Positions 19,989-32,592 of a stretch of 64,000 nt of DNA are shown piece by piece. The notes under the pieces were generated by a model that saw only the letters and a list, made by a program, of their open reading frames with translations, searched no databases and had not been told where the DNA came from. Source of the DNA: Streptomonospora wellingtoniae. Lineage in GTDB: Bacteria > Actinomycetota > Actinomycetes > Streptosporangiales > Streptosporangiaceae. Position 1 is the first letter of the stretch. The number at the start of each line of letters is the position of its first letter. Both the position numbers and the translations under genes were made by a program. Where the stretch lies: contig NZ_JAVREK010000006.1 of assembly GCF_031845375.1 (NCBI RefSeq), forward strand, positions 62,001 to 126,000. The letters are read 5' to 3'.

Positions 19989-21017
19989 CTAGGCGCAGGC
20001 GGGTGCGGTGCTGACGCGGGTGACCAGGCGTGCCGGCACCACGCTGCGCGCCGGGGTCGTCGGTGCGGTGTCGGTGGCATCCTCCAGCAGGTCGATAAGC
20101 AGCCCTATCCCCCGGCGGCCCACTTCGCTGAAGTCCTGGGCCACCGTGGTCAGCGGCGGGGTGAAGAACTCGGACTCGGGGATGTCGTCGAAGCCGATGA
20201 CGCTGACGTGGTCGGGGACCCGCACACCGGCCTCGCCCAGCGCACGCAGCGCCCCCAGCGCCATCTGGTCGTTGGCCACGAAGACGGCGGTGGCCTCGCG
20301 CTCCTCGGCCAACTGCGCGCCGATCCGGTAGCCCGAGCGGGGCCGCCAGTCGCCGTGCAGCGGATCGGGGACGGGCGCCCCGGCCTCCTCCAGCGCCCGG
20401 CGCCAGCCCGCGATCCGGCCTTCGGCCTCCAGCCAGTCGCCGGGCCCGGCGATGTGGTGGACGGTGCGGTGGCCGAGGTCGAGCAGGTGCCGCGTCGCCA
20501 GGTACCCGCCTCCGAACTGGTCGACGCAGACCACGGGAAGGTCCGGCGCCTCGCCGCCCTCGACCGCGACGACCGGGCGCTCGGCGGGCTGGTCCGCCAG
20601 CCCTTCGACGACCGCGCGCTTGGGCGCGATGACGATGTAGCCCTCGACCGACTGCTGGGCGAGGTAGTCCATCGCCTCGCTCACCGCCTCGCGGGTGACG
20701 GTCTGCAGCGTCACCACGCTGAGGAAGTAGCCGTCGGCGCGTGCGGCGTGCTCGATCCCGGACAGCGTCTGCGCGGGCCCGTAGTGGGTGGTGTCGAAGG
20801 CGACGACGCCGATCACGCCGGTGCGGCGGGTAACGAGCGCACGCGCCGAGGAGTTGCGCCGGTAGCCCAGCTCCTCGATCGCGGACTGCACCCGGGCCTG
20901 GGTCTCGGCGCGCACGTTGGGGTGGCCGTTGAGCACACGCGAGACGGTCTGATGGGACACACCGGCCAGCCGTGCGACATCGGCCATGACCGGGCTGCGC
21001 CCAACGGGTACCGACAT
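19989..21017 (-). CDS. LacI-family repressor, probable arabinose-responsive regulator
   Basis: The 342-residue protein has a LacI helix-turn-helix (about residues 11-35, MADVARLAGVSHQTVSRVLN), a hinge helix (SSARALVTRR) and a periplasmic-binding-type sensor domain (GVIGVVAFDT, VFVANDQMALGALRAL, VIGFDDIPESEFFTPPLTTV). It lies first in the arabinose gene run, 28 bases before araB, and its own promoter carries a perfect LacI operator. It probably represses the cassette, itself included, until arabinose or a derivative binds. No araC-type activator is present. Confidence 0.92.
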   Translation of the reverse strand: MSVPVGRSPVMADVARLAGVSHQTVSRVLNGHPNVRAETQARVQSAIEELGYRRNSSARALVTRRTGVIGVVAFDTTHYGPAQTLSGIEHAARADGYFLSVVTLQTVTREAVSEAMDYLAQQSVEGYIVIAPKRAVVEGLADQPAERPVVAVEGGEAPDLPVVCVDQFGGGYLATRHLLDLGHRTVHHIAGPGDWLEAEGRIAGWRRALEEAGAPVPDPLHGDWRPRSGYRIGAQLAEEREATAVFVANDQMALGALRALGEAGVRVPDHVSVIGFDDIPESEFFTPPLTTVAQDFSEVGRRGIGLLIDLLEDATDTAPTTPARSVVPARLVTRVSTAPACA

Positions 21018-21071
21018 GCGTGGTCCAACTCCTCGAAACGCGGATTTGACGCCTCCGTGACGTAAGCAACA

Positions 21072-21100
21072 TTGTTAGCGCTAACATCCACCCCCGTCAA
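21072..21100 (-). promoter_or_regulatory. Promoter of the lacI-ara operon with embedded LacI operator
   Basis: On the minus strand, TTGACG (21095-21100) is a -35 box separated by exactly 17 bases from TAACAA (21072-21077). The perfect 14-bp palindrome TGTTAGCGCTAACA (21073-21086) covers the spacer end and the -10. The lacI start is 55 bases downstream. A bound LacI dimer would exclude RNA polymerase. Confidence 0.75.
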
Positions 21101-21211
21101 GAGGGGGCGAGATCGGGATCACAACAGGTCGAGATGCACCCCGCAGAAGCACGGGCGGTGATTCCGCGGCCACGCACGGCGGCGGAACGGACGGCGGGGC
21201 CGTCGGCGCCG

Positions 21212-22048
21212 TCAGCAGCCGGGCGCGGTCGCGACGACCACCGTGGCGCCGATCTCCTCGTCGTCGGCCACGCGCACGTCCAAGCCGTCGCCGGCCGCGA
21301 TCGCCGCGGCGGTCTCCGCTTGGCGCTCGCTCGTCTCGAACAGCAGGCGCCCGCCGGGCGCGAGCCAGCCCGGCGCGGCGGCGCTCACCCGGCGCAGCGT
21401 CGCCAGCCCGTCGGGGCCGCCGTCGAGCGCGGTGCGGGCCTCGTGGTCGCGCGCCTCGCCGGGCAGCAGGCCGATCTCGCCCGTGGGGACGTAGGGCACG
21501 TTGGCCAGCAGCACGTCCACGCTGCCGCGCAGCCCGCGCGGCAGCGGATCGTAGAGGTCGCCCGAATAGACCGCGCCCCCGAAGGCGGCGACGTTGCGCC
21601 GTGCGCAGGCGACGGCGGCCGGGTCGACGTCGGCGGCGTGCAGCTCGGCTCCGGGCCGGAGCGCGGCCAGCGCAGCGCCGAGGGCACCCGACCCGCAGCA
21701 CAGGTCCACCACCGCGGGCCGCTCGGGCGCGAGGCGTGCGGCCTGGCCCACGAGGAACTCGGTGCGCCGCCGCGGCACGAAGACGCCCGGGTCGACGGCC
21801 ACACGCAGCCCGGCGAACTCCGCCCACCCCACGACGTGCTCAAGCGGAACACCCGCGGCGCGCCGCTCGGCCATCTTGTCGAGGTCGGCGGGGTCGAGCG
21901 CCGCGGAGAGAAGAACGTCGGCCTCGTCCTCGGCGAAGACGCAGCCGGCGCTGCGCAGTCGGGCGACGAGCGCGGAGTAGGCCGGTGCGGACCGCGCGAG
22001 CGGGGCGTCGGCAGTGAAGGACGGGTCGGGGACCGGCGAATGCGGCAT
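21212..22048 (-). CDS. PrmC-related putative N5-glutamine methyltransferase
   Basis: The 278-residue protein has a SAM-binding Rossmann fold (VVDLCCGSGALGAALAAL, ELHAADVDPAAVACARRN). The catalytic loop reads NVPYVP rather than the NPPY of true PrmC/HemK. That variant is typical of a PrmC-related family annotated as putative protein N5-glutamine methyltransferase, so I do not call it the release-factor methyltransferase itself. The ATG at 22048 follows AAAGG by 8 bases. It sits between dgt and the arabinose cassette and is not obviously part of either. Confidence 0.82.
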   Translation of the reverse strand: MPHSPVPDPSFTADAPLARSAPAYSALVARLRSAGCVFAEDEADVLLSAALDPADLDKMAERRAAGVPLEHVVGWAEFAGLRVAVDPGVFVPRRRTEFLVGQAARLAPERPAVVDLCCGSGALGAALAALRPGAELHAADVDPAAVACARRNVAAFGGAVYSGDLYDPLPRGLRGSVDVLLANVPYVPTGEIGLLPGEARDHEARTALDGGPDGLATLRRVSAAAPGWLAPGGRLLFETSERQAETAAAIAAGDGLDVRVADDEEIGATVVVATAPGC

Positions 22049-22414
22049 GGGACGGCCTTTCGGGAAGCGTGGGGGTGCTCCCGCGGCGGTCTATGCCGGT
22101 TCGGCGTCGGGGCCGCGGAGGATGAGCACCCTGCCCAATACGACGGAAACGGGTCTCACCTCCTCGGTCGGGCGCCCCGCACGGGGGCGCGGTCCGCTAC
22201 TGTCTGGCCGGACCGCCGAACACGGTCGTGCGGCTCAGCGAGCGCCACGGTACCAGCCGGGTGCGCGCCGGCGGGCTCGCCGCAATCTACGGAGACGCCG
22301 GCCCGGTGGGCGGCCCGTGGTCCTACGCTCTGAATCGGCGCCGCGATTCACCGGCCCCGCGGCCGGACCGGATTTGAGCTGCGGGGGCGACCGCCCCTCG
22401 CAGCGCTTCGGGGC
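22049..22414. other. Intergenic region between dgt and the methyltransferase gene
   Basis: About 370 bases with no gene I can support. The only clear element is the dgt terminator hairpin at 22379-22403. Confidence 0.6.
22379..22403 (-). terminator. Hairpin after dgt
   Basis: CTGCGGGGG pairs with CCCCTCGCAG (one wobble) around a short loop, 11 bases after the dgt stop. Confidence 0.6.
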
Positions 22415-23725
22415 TCAACGTGCGAGGCGCATGTGCCAGGCGCGGGCGGAGGTGTCGGTGAGGGAGGCGACCTGGTCGACGACCACGCGGAGCGCGACGG
22501 TGTGGTCCGTGGCGCGCTCCCATACGGCGCGGAAGGGGCCGTCCAGGGTGGCGGGGGCGCCGCGCTGGACGGCTTCGACGAGTTCGGCGACGATCTCGCG
22601 CTCGCGCGCCTGGTAGGCCACCGCCTCGGAGCGCGCCATCACGTAGTGGGCGGTCAGCGCCTTCAGCAGGGCGCATTCCAGCAGACCGCGGCGCGGGACG
22701 GCGAGGTCGGCGGCGTAGCGGGTGACGGGCCCGGGACCGCAGGCCGTGCGGGTGGCCTGTTCGGCGGAGCGGCACAGCCGGCCGATCAGCTCGCTGGTGA
22801 GGTTCTTCAACGCCGCCAGCGAGGCGAGGTCGCCGGAGAAGTCCTTGGGCCAGAAGGGCTCGGCCATCAGATCGGCGAAGACCTCCTCCAGCTCGGCCGC
22901 CCCGGCGTCGGCGTAGAGGGAGGCGGCCACCGCGCTCACGTCGGCGCGCTCGGCCCGGCTGTGCAGCGCGGGCAGCCGGATCATCCCGGAGTAGAGCGCG
23001 TCCTCCAGGTCGTGCACGGAGTAGGCGACGTCGTCCGCCCAGTCCATCACCTGCGCCTCGAAGCACAGTCGCGGCCGGCCGTTCGGCCCGGCGGCGGACG
23101 CACCCTCGCGGATCCAGTCGAAGACCGCGCGGTCGTCTGGGTAGCAGTTGAACTTGCGGCCGTCGCCGCCGCCCCGCGGCCACGGGTATTTCAGCGTGGC
23201 GTCCAGTGTCGCCCGGGTGAGGTTGAGTCCGGCGCTGTCCTGCTGCTCGGTGCCCGACGAGAGCCCTCCGCCGGCGAAGGGCGCCCCATCGACGACGACC
23301 TTGCCCTCCAGCCGGGTGAGCAGGCGCAGGCTCTGCGCGTTGCCCTCGAACCCGCCGCAGGGCGCCGCGGCCGCGTCCAGCGCCTTCTCGCCGTTGTGGC
23401 CGAAGGGCGGGTGCCCGAGGTCGTGCGCCAGGCAGGCGGCCTCCACCAGGTCGGGGTCGCAGCCCAGGGCCCCGCCGAGCTCGCGGCCGATCTGGGCGCA
23501 CTCCAGGGAGTGGGTCAGCCGGGTGCGCGGGAAGTCGCTGGCGCCGGGCTGGACCACCTGGGTCTTGGCGGCCAACCGGCGCAGCGCGAAGCTGTGCAGC
23601 ACGCGCGCCCGGTCGCGCTCGAACGGGCCGCGCGCGCGGCTCTTGTCGGGTTCGGGAGCCCAGCGCCGCCGGTCGCGGCCGCTATAGCCGCGCGGTGGGG
23701 TCTCGTCGCTCGCTGCCATGGTCAC
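22415..23725 (-). CDS. dgt: Deoxyguanosinetriphosphate triphosphohydrolase-like protein
   Basis: The 436-residue HD-domain enzyme hydrolyses dNTPs to nucleoside and triphosphate. The HD metal ligands are visible: His72 (RLTHSLE) and His101-Asp102 in CLAHDLGHPPFGHNGE, plus a later Asp in MDWADDVAYSVHDLEDAL. The N-terminal DRARVLHSFALRRL segment is characteristic. The GTG at 23725 lies 6 bases after AGAG, and a TAGAGT -10-like box ends 5 bases before it, so a leaderless transcript is possible; ATG 23719 is an alternative. In relatives this gene directly precedes dnaG; here other genes intervene. Confidence 0.92.
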   Translation of the reverse strand: MTMAASDETPPRGYSGRDRRRWAPEPDKSRARGPFERDRARVLHSFALRRLAAKTQVVQPGASDFPRTRLTHSLECAQIGRELGGALGCDPDLVEAACLAHDLGHPPFGHNGEKALDAAAAPCGGFEGNAQSLRLLTRLEGKVVVDGAPFAGGGLSSGTEQQDSAGLNLTRATLDATLKYPWPRGGGDGRKFNCYPDDRAVFDWIREGASAAGPNGRPRLCFEAQVMDWADDVAYSVHDLEDALYSGMIRLPALHSRAERADVSAVAASLYADAGAAELEEVFADLMAEPFWPKDFSGDLASLAALKNLTSELIGRLCRSAEQATRTACGPGPVTRYAADLAVPRRGLLECALLKALTAHYVMARSEAVAYQAREREIVAELVEAVQRGAPATLDGPFRAVWERATDHTVALRVVVDQVASLTDTSARAWHMRLAR

Positions 23726-23852
23726 GGTCGACTCTACGCAACGGCGCCGACGAAGGCGCGCAACGCACCGTGCGCCGGTCCGGTCCGCCGGAGTCGTACC
23801 GCGGCGCCCGGCCCGGGACGCGCGCGCAGTCCGTACGGCGACCGGGCGGCGG

Positions 23853-24860
23853 TCAGGCGGCGTCGACCTCGATGTCGCTGCTGTCGCCGAAGATCCAGTA
23901 GTACCAGAGCGAGGCCGTCTCGCGGGTGATGTACCACAGCTGGGTCTCGCGCTCGATCACGGCCGGGCCGGAGCGCGACGGCGAGGTGGCGGCCTCCATG
24001 CCGTGGTCGCCGGCCATCTCTCGGGAGCGCAGGCTGTGCCAGGGGTCGGTGACGATCACCACGCTGGACCAGTCGCGGTTCTCGAAGACTTCGGAGACCG
24101 CCTCGATGCTCTTGAGCGTGTCGTCGCCCTCCTCGACGGCGACGACGTCGGCGGCGGGCACGCCCTGTTCGACCAGCCAGTCGCGCCCTGACCCGCCCTC
24201 GGTGTAGTTGTCGCCGGGCTGGTTGCCGCCGACCGTGACGACGGCGGGAGCGACGCCCGCGCGGTAGAGGTTCTCGGCGTGGGCCAGCCGTGCCTCGAAG
24301 ATGGGCGAGGGGCGGCCGTTGTACTGGCTGGCTCCCAGAACCAGGATCGCGTCCGATGCGGGGCGCTCGTCGGCCCGCGCGGTGTACCAGACCCACACCC
24401 AGGTGGCGGGCGGCGCCGCCAGGACGAGCAGCAGGACCAGGGCCACGATCCAGCGCAGCCGGACGCGGCGCCGGCGGCGCGGGCGCGGTGCGGGAGCGTC
24501 GCCGCGCGGGCCCCGGCCCCAGGGGCCGTCCGGCCCGTCCGGCCGGTCGGTGCCGTCGCCGGACGGCCCGCCGGAACGGCGGATGACCTGTGTCGCGTCC
24601 GCGCTCTGCGGCCCGTAGGCGTCATCGGCGTCGGCGGTGTCGGGGCCGCCTGAGACGCGCGGCTCGGCGTCGGCGGAGCGGTCCCCCCGCGGGAACCGCC
24701 GGGTGTCCTCGGCACCGTCCTGTGGTACACCGGATGCCGACCGGGTGAACACCCGGGTGGCCTCGGTCCCGTCGCCCGCCGAATCCCGCGTCGAAGCGGC
24801 GTCGCCGCGGCCCTCCCCCGCTCCTGGCACCAGCCACCCCCGGTCGCGCTCCTCGGACAA
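23853..24860 (-). CDS. Membrane-anchored YdcF/SanA-family (DUF218) protein with long disordered N terminus
   Basis: The 335-residue protein has a hydrophilic Asp/Gly/Arg-rich N-terminal tail (1-125), a basic patch (RPRRRRRVRLR), one transmembrane segment (136-159) and an extracellular DUF218 domain (AILVLGASQYNGRPSPIFEARL, VVTVGGNQPGDN, VVIVTDPWHSLRS). DUF218 proteins are linked to cell-envelope maintenance; their chemistry is unclear. The tail carries three similar pieces, ATRVF (34-38), DTRRF (52-56) and ATQVI (89-93), which could be phosphothreonine docking sites (inference). The predicted start is a TTG at 24860; an internal GTG 10 codons on is possible. Confidence 0.78.
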   Translation of the reverse strand: MSEERDRGWLVPGAGEGRGDAASTRDSAGDGTEATRVFTRSASGVPQDGAEDTRRFPRGDRSADAEPRVSGGPDTADADDAYGPQSADATQVIRRSGGPSGDGTDRPDGPDGPWGRGPRGDAPAPRPRRRRRVRLRWIVALVLLLVLAAPPATWVWVWYTARADERPASDAILVLGASQYNGRPSPIFEARLAHAENLYRAGVAPAVVTVGGNQPGDNYTEGGSGRDWLVEQGVPAADVVAVEEGDDTLKSIEAVSEVFENRDWSSVVIVTDPWHSLRSREMAGDHGMEAATSPSRSGPAVIERETQLWYITRETASLWYYWIFGDSSDIEVDAA

Positions 24861-24974
24861 GCCCGACGATAACCGACCCCGCGACCTTTCCGAGCGGCTC
24901 GGCGGCCGCGTGGCGGAAGCTCGGCCGGGGTGCGCGGTCGCGAGTCGCGCACCCCGCCCCGAGCGGGCGGCGGC

Positions 24975-27653
<2,679 letters not shown>

Positions 27654-28023
27654 GGTGGCTCCCTGCTGTCGGAAGGACCTGAATCGGCCGCTCGTCCTGG
27701 AATGCGCGCGACTCTACCCAGCTGACGCGTTACGATCTCTCACCCCACCCTAGTACCACTGTTTTCGCAGGCAGAATCCTTCCAACAGGCCTATACCAAT
27801 GGTCTGGACGTTTCGCATCGCCTGCCCGTCCGACGAGTGGGGCGGAACGGGGGCTGCAGGGCGCGGCGGCGCAGGTGGAGGCGGGTGGTGCCGGTGGTGG
27901 CCGTGGGATCCGAGGGGCGCCGAGCGACGTGCCGCCCCAGTGGTCCACTGCCCTCGGGGCGTCGCACGGGACGCCGGGCCCGGGCGGCTGCGCGGCGGCG
28001 CCCACCACTGCGAGGATGTCGAC
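27654..28023. other. Divergent promoter region between ppdK and the DUF2252 gene
   Basis: About 370 bases with no gene. A minus-strand TAGAGT (27711-27716) could be the ppdK -10. A weak DasR-like half match (TGGTCTGGACGT, 27800-27811) is probably chance. Confidence 0.5.
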
Positions 28024-29385
28024 ATGTCCGAAACAAGCGAACCAATGCCAACCCGCTCCGACGCCGAGCGCCAGGAACGCATCATCGCCACCCTCGTCGA
28101 CGCCTTCTCCGAGATGATGGAGGCCGACCCCGGCGCCTTCCGGACGAAGTTCCGAAAGATGGCCGCGGATCCCTTCGCCTTCTACCGCGGCAGCGCCTGC
28201 CTGTTCTACGCCGACGTCGCCGGACTCGAGGACCCGTGGGCCGACGAGCGCACCTCTCGGGTGTGGATCCAAGGCGACCTGCACGCCGAGAACTTCGGCA
28301 CCTACATGAACGCCCAGGGCGCCCTCATCTTCGACGTCAACGACTTCGACGAGGCCTACCTGGGCCACTACACCTGGGACGTCCGGCGGTTCGTGGCCAG
28401 CGTCGCGCTGCTGAGCTGGCGCAAGGCGTTCTCCGACGAGGACATCGACGCGCTGGTGGCGACCTACGTGCGCGCCTACGTCGACCAGGTGCGCCGGTTC
28501 GCCGAGCACAGCGGGGACGAGGCCTTCTCCCTGCGCCTGGACAGCACCGACGGCCCGATCCGCGGAGTACTCCAGCGCAGCCGGCTGAACAGCCGCGTGA
28601 CGCTGCTGGACTCCATGACGCGGGTGGAGGACTACGACCGCCGGTTCCGCGACGGGCCGGGCGTGCGGCGGCTGGGCGCCGAGGAGCGCGACGCCGTGTG
28701 CGCGGCGTTCGACGCCTACCGCGCGACGATCCCCGACGACAAGCGCTACGACTCCATCGCCTACCGGGTCAAGGACGTCGTGGGCAAGGCCGGGTTCGGC
28801 ATCGGCAGCGCCGGACTGCCCGCCTACAACGTGCTCATCGAGGGCTTCAGCGAGGCTCTGGACAACGACATCGTGCTGTCGATGAAGCAGGGCAACGTGG
28901 CCGCGCCCGCCCGGGTGGTCACCGACCCCGACATCAACCGGTACTTCCTGCACCACGGACACCGCACCGCCGTATCCCAGCGCGCGCTGCAGGCGCACGC
29001 CGACCCGCTGCTCGGCCACACCACCTACAACGGTGTCGGCTTCGTGGTCTCCGAACTCTCCCCCTACGTCGACGACCTCGACTGGAGCGACCTGACCGAG
29101 CCGGACGAGATCGCATCGGTGCTGGCTTACCTGGGCCGCGCAACGGCCAAGGCGCACTGCGTGTCCGATCGCGACTCCGACCAGTCGCTTGTGGCCTTCC
29201 AGACCGAGGAGGCCATCCTCGAGGCGCTCGACGGGCACGAGGAGGAGTTCGTCGCCTGGAACACGGAGTTCGCCCGCCACTACGCCGAGCAGGCCCGCAC
29301 GGACCGCGCGCTGTTCGTCGAGGCGTTCCGCGGCAACGCCATCCCCGGCGTCCGCTCCACCGGAGCCGCGCGCGCCCACACCTGA
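28024..29385 (+). CDS. DUF2252 family protein
   Basis: The 453-residue protein matches DUF2252, a family with a distant protein-kinase/APH-like fold. Visible conserved pieces are MAADPFAFYRGSACLFYAD, RVWIQGDLHAENFGTY, FDVNDFDEAYLGHYTWDVRR and the later SMKQGNVAAPARV. The QGDLHAENFG...DVNDFD pattern resembles the catalytic HxD..N and DxD elements of aminoglycoside-kinase-like folds, so small-molecule phosphotransfer is plausible but unproven. The ATG at 28024 has GAGGA 7 bases upstream; the frame is open far 5' of it. No operon partner is visible. Confidence 0.85.
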   Translation: MSETSEPMPTRSDAERQERIIATLVDAFSEMMEADPGAFRTKFRKMAADPFAFYRGSACLFYADVAGLEDPWADERTSRVWIQGDLHAENFGTYMNAQGALIFDVNDFDEAYLGHYTWDVRRFVASVALLSWRKAFSDEDIDALVATYVRAYVDQVRRFAEHSGDEAFSLRLDSTDGPIRGVLQRSRLNSRVTLLDSMTRVEDYDRRFRDGPGVRRLGAEERDAVCAAFDAYRATIPDDKRYDSIAYRVKDVVGKAGFGIGSAGLPAYNVLIEGFSEALDNDIVLSMKQGNVAAPARVVTDPDINRYFLHHGHRTAVSQRALQAHADPLLGHTTYNGVGFVVSELSPYVDDLDWSDLTEPDEIASVLAYLGRATAKAHCVSDRDSDQSLVAFQTEEAILEALDGHEEEFVAWNTEFARHYAEQARTDRALFVEAFRGNAIPGVRSTGAARAHT

Positions 29386-29475
29386 GCCCTCCCGGTGCGC
29401 TGGCGGCCGGCCGACGCAGGCCCCGGCCGCCGACGCGCCCCTGTGCGCAGAGCCACACGCTTCTACTGTTCGGTA

Positions 29476-29493
29476 ACCTACGCTTCCGTAGGT
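29476..29493. promoter_or_regulatory. Perfect 7-bp-arm palindrome in the hemolysin III promoter
   Basis: ACCTACGCTTCCGTAGGT has perfect 7-bp arms around CTTC and abuts a TAGAAT -10-like box (29493-29498). A repressor bound here would overlap the core promoter. The regulator is not in the window or not recognisable. Confidence 0.6.
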
Positions 29494-29595
29494 AGAATCG
29501 CCGAAGGCATCGCCTTCATCGCGGCACGCCGAGCGGGGCCCGCCGGTCCCCTCCCCGGGCACCGCCAAGGCACACAGGAGGACGGAGGTTCAGGT

Positions 29596-30333
29596 GTGCG
29601 CTCGCACGCGAGGAAGGATGCGGTGACACGCCCGGATCCGCCTTCTTCGAACCAGCAGCACGAGGGAGCCCTGGGGATCGCCGCCGACCTGGTCGAGGCG
29701 GTCAAGCCGCGGCTGCGCGGCTGGCTGCACCTGGGCACCGCCCCGCTGGCCCTCGCCGCCGGGATCGTGCTCGTGTGCCTGGCGCCCACCGCGGCGGCCC
29801 GCGCCGCATCGGCCGTCTACTCCGCCGCGGCCGTGCTGCTGTTCGCCACCTCGGCCGTCTACCACGTCGGCCGCTGGTCCCACCGGCCGATGGCCGTACT
29901 GCGCCGGATGGACCACGCCAACATCTACCTGATCATCGCCGGCACCTACACGCCGTTCGTCGTCCTGGTGCTCGACGGCGGCCTGCGCGCCGCCATGCTC
30001 GCGCTCATCTGGACCGGCGCGCTGGCCGGCGTGGTGTTCAAGGTGTTCTGGCTGAACGCGCCGCGCTGGCTGTCCACCGCGCTGTACCTGGCGATCGGCT
30101 GGGTCGCCGTGCTGTTCATCCCCCAGCTGATCAGCGGGACCCATCCGGCGGCCTGGATCCTGGTGCTGGTCGGCGGGCTGCTCTACAGTGCGGGCGCCGT
30201 CGTCTACGGGCTCAAGCGCCCCGACCCCGCCCCGCGCTGGTTCGGGTTCCACGAGGTCTTCCACTCGCTGACCGTGGCCGCCTACGTCTGCCAGTACATC
30301 GCCGTCTCGTTCGTCGTCTACACGGCCGGCTGA
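29596..30333 (+). CDS. Hemolysin III family (PAQR/TrhA-type) membrane protein
   Basis: The 245-residue protein has seven hydrophobic segments and the family signatures ATSAVYHVGRWS, RMDHANIYLIIAGTYTPF and a C-terminal FGFHEVFHSLTVAAY. The conserved His and Asp residues (YHxG, MDHxxI, HExFH) are the metal-site residues of the PAQR/CREST superfamily. These proteins affect membrane lipid homeostasis; hemolysis is not established for most. I chose the GTG at 29596 because GGAGG is 7 bases upstream; a GTG at 29623 after AGGAAGGA is also plausible. It is convergent with glyS. Confidence 0.85.
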   Translation: MRSHARKDAVTRPDPPSSNQQHEGALGIAADLVEAVKPRLRGWLHLGTAPLALAAGIVLVCLAPTAAARAASAVYSAAAVLLFATSAVYHVGRWSHRPMAVLRRMDHANIYLIIAGTYTPFVVLVLDGGLRAAMLALIWTGALAGVVFKVFWLNAPRWLSTALYLAIGWVAVLFIPQLISGTHPAAWILVLVGGLLYSAGAVVYGLKRPDPAPRWFGFHEVFHSLTVAAYVCQYIAVSFVVYTAG

Positions 30334-30435
30334 TCCGGCCGACCGCGCACATCGACCGGCCGGTCACGATTCGCTTACAGGTGAACGCGAGCGGGCGACA
30401 GCCCGGGACGCGCGGCGGCCGCGCCGATAGCGTGA

Positions 30436-30520
30436 GAGCCGGTTCGGCCGGGTGTGTGCACCCGGCAGAACGATCGAGGCGACCGGATACCACATCCCCC
30501 CGGGTCCGGTCGCCTCTTTC
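30436..30520 (+). ncRNA. Possible small structured RNA or bidirectional terminator between hemolysin III and glyS
   Basis: The gap holds two consecutive hairpins. CCGGGTG/CACCCGG (about 30448-30465) has a 4-base loop, and a 12-bp stem GAGGCGACCGGA/TCCGGTCGCCTC (30476-30487/30505-30516) has a C-rich loop containing CCCCCC and a TTTCG tail. A TAGCGT box at 30428-30433 could be a -10 for a transcript of about 80 bases. A C6 loop recalls the actinobacterial 6C RNA, but that motif has two C-rich loops and only one is seen. Confidence 0.35.
30476..30520. terminator. Strong intrinsic terminator between convergent hemolysin III and glyS genes
   Basis: A 12-bp perfect stem (30476-30487 with 30505-30516) is followed by TTTCG on the plus strand. 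It is the clearest classical terminator in this GC-rich window and would end the hemolysin III transcript, or the small RNA if there is one. Confidence 0.75.
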
Positions 30521-30585
30521 GTGTCCTGCGGCCCTCTCCGCCGCCTGCCGCGACGGATCCGCTCGAACGCGGCCCCTCGCAGACC

Positions 30586-31977
<1,392 letters not shown>

Positions 31978-32173
31978 AAGCTTTCTCGATTCTCCATCCG
32001 GCTGGCGGTCGGCGGATCGCACAACGCGATGTACCTGCGGTAAGTGCCCAGCTTAAGGGACTGGAACGGGCGGCCGTGCACCGAAGACGATACGCACCGA
32101 AACGACTCTGCTGCGACCGGTGCCTCCCGGTGCCCGGTTTCGGCCGCTGTGCGGCCCGCGCCCCGTTCCGGCA

Positions 32174-32506
32174 CTATCCGGACGTGGCTCCGGCTCCGCC
32201 CGCGGCTTCGGCGCCCCCGTTGTCGCGGCGCGCGACGACCTCGAAGGCGCTGGGCTCGTTGAGGGCCCCGGACAGGAGCGGGACCGCGGCCACGCGCACG
32301 TCGAAGTTCGACAGGGCCCGCCGGTAGGCGCCGGGGCCGTCCCACTCGGTGACCACCGTCCACAGCATCGGATCGTCCGCGGCGCGGCCGATGCGCGATC
32401 CGCGGAAGCCCGGCCGGCGGGCCATCGCCTCGACGGCGGCCTCGGCGCCGGCGAGGAACGCGTCCTGCTCGCCCTCGGGCACGGTGTAGCGGGTAACCAC
32501 GATCAC
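32174..32506 (-). CDS. Antibiotic biosynthesis monooxygenase (ABM) domain protein
   Basis: The 110-residue protein is a single ABM/dimeric alpha-beta barrel domain: MIVVTRYTVPEGEQDAFLAGAEAAVEAM, then GFRGSRIGRAADDPMLWTVVTEWDGPGAYRRAL. This fold covers quinone monooxygenases, haem-degrading enzymes and unknowns, so a reaction cannot be assigned. The start is a GTG at 32506 with a weak upstream ribosome-binding site. It precedes glyS by about 200 bases on the same strand. The C-terminal Gly/Ala tail is probably disordered. Confidence 0.75.
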   Translation of the reverse strand: MIVVTRYTVPEGEQDAFLAGAEAAVEAMARRPGFRGSRIGRAADDPMLWTVVTEWDGPGAYRRALSNFDVRVAAVPLLSGALNEPSAFEVVARRDNGGAEAAGGAGATSG

Positions 32507-32592
32507 CGGCCCATACTCTCACCCTTCAGGAGACGCGCGAACGTGTCCAGAGCCGTCCCAGCCGGGTGGGGGTGCCCGCCCCGCGGGCGCCC

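Noticed and set aside
21091..21107. CCCCC/GGGGG hairpin as terminator of the PrmC-related gene
   Set aside because: The stem is only 5 bp and overlaps the -35 of the lacI promoter, so it is probably chance.
27800..27811. DasR-like operator TGGTCTGGACGT
   Set aside because: Only 10 of 12 positions match, the dyad is broken, and neither ppdK nor the DUF2252 gene is an expected DasR target; the GH18 gene has no such site.
30436..30520. Full 6C RNA
   Set aside because: 6C RNA has two C-rich loops; only one C6 loop is present, so I list only a generic RNA candidate.
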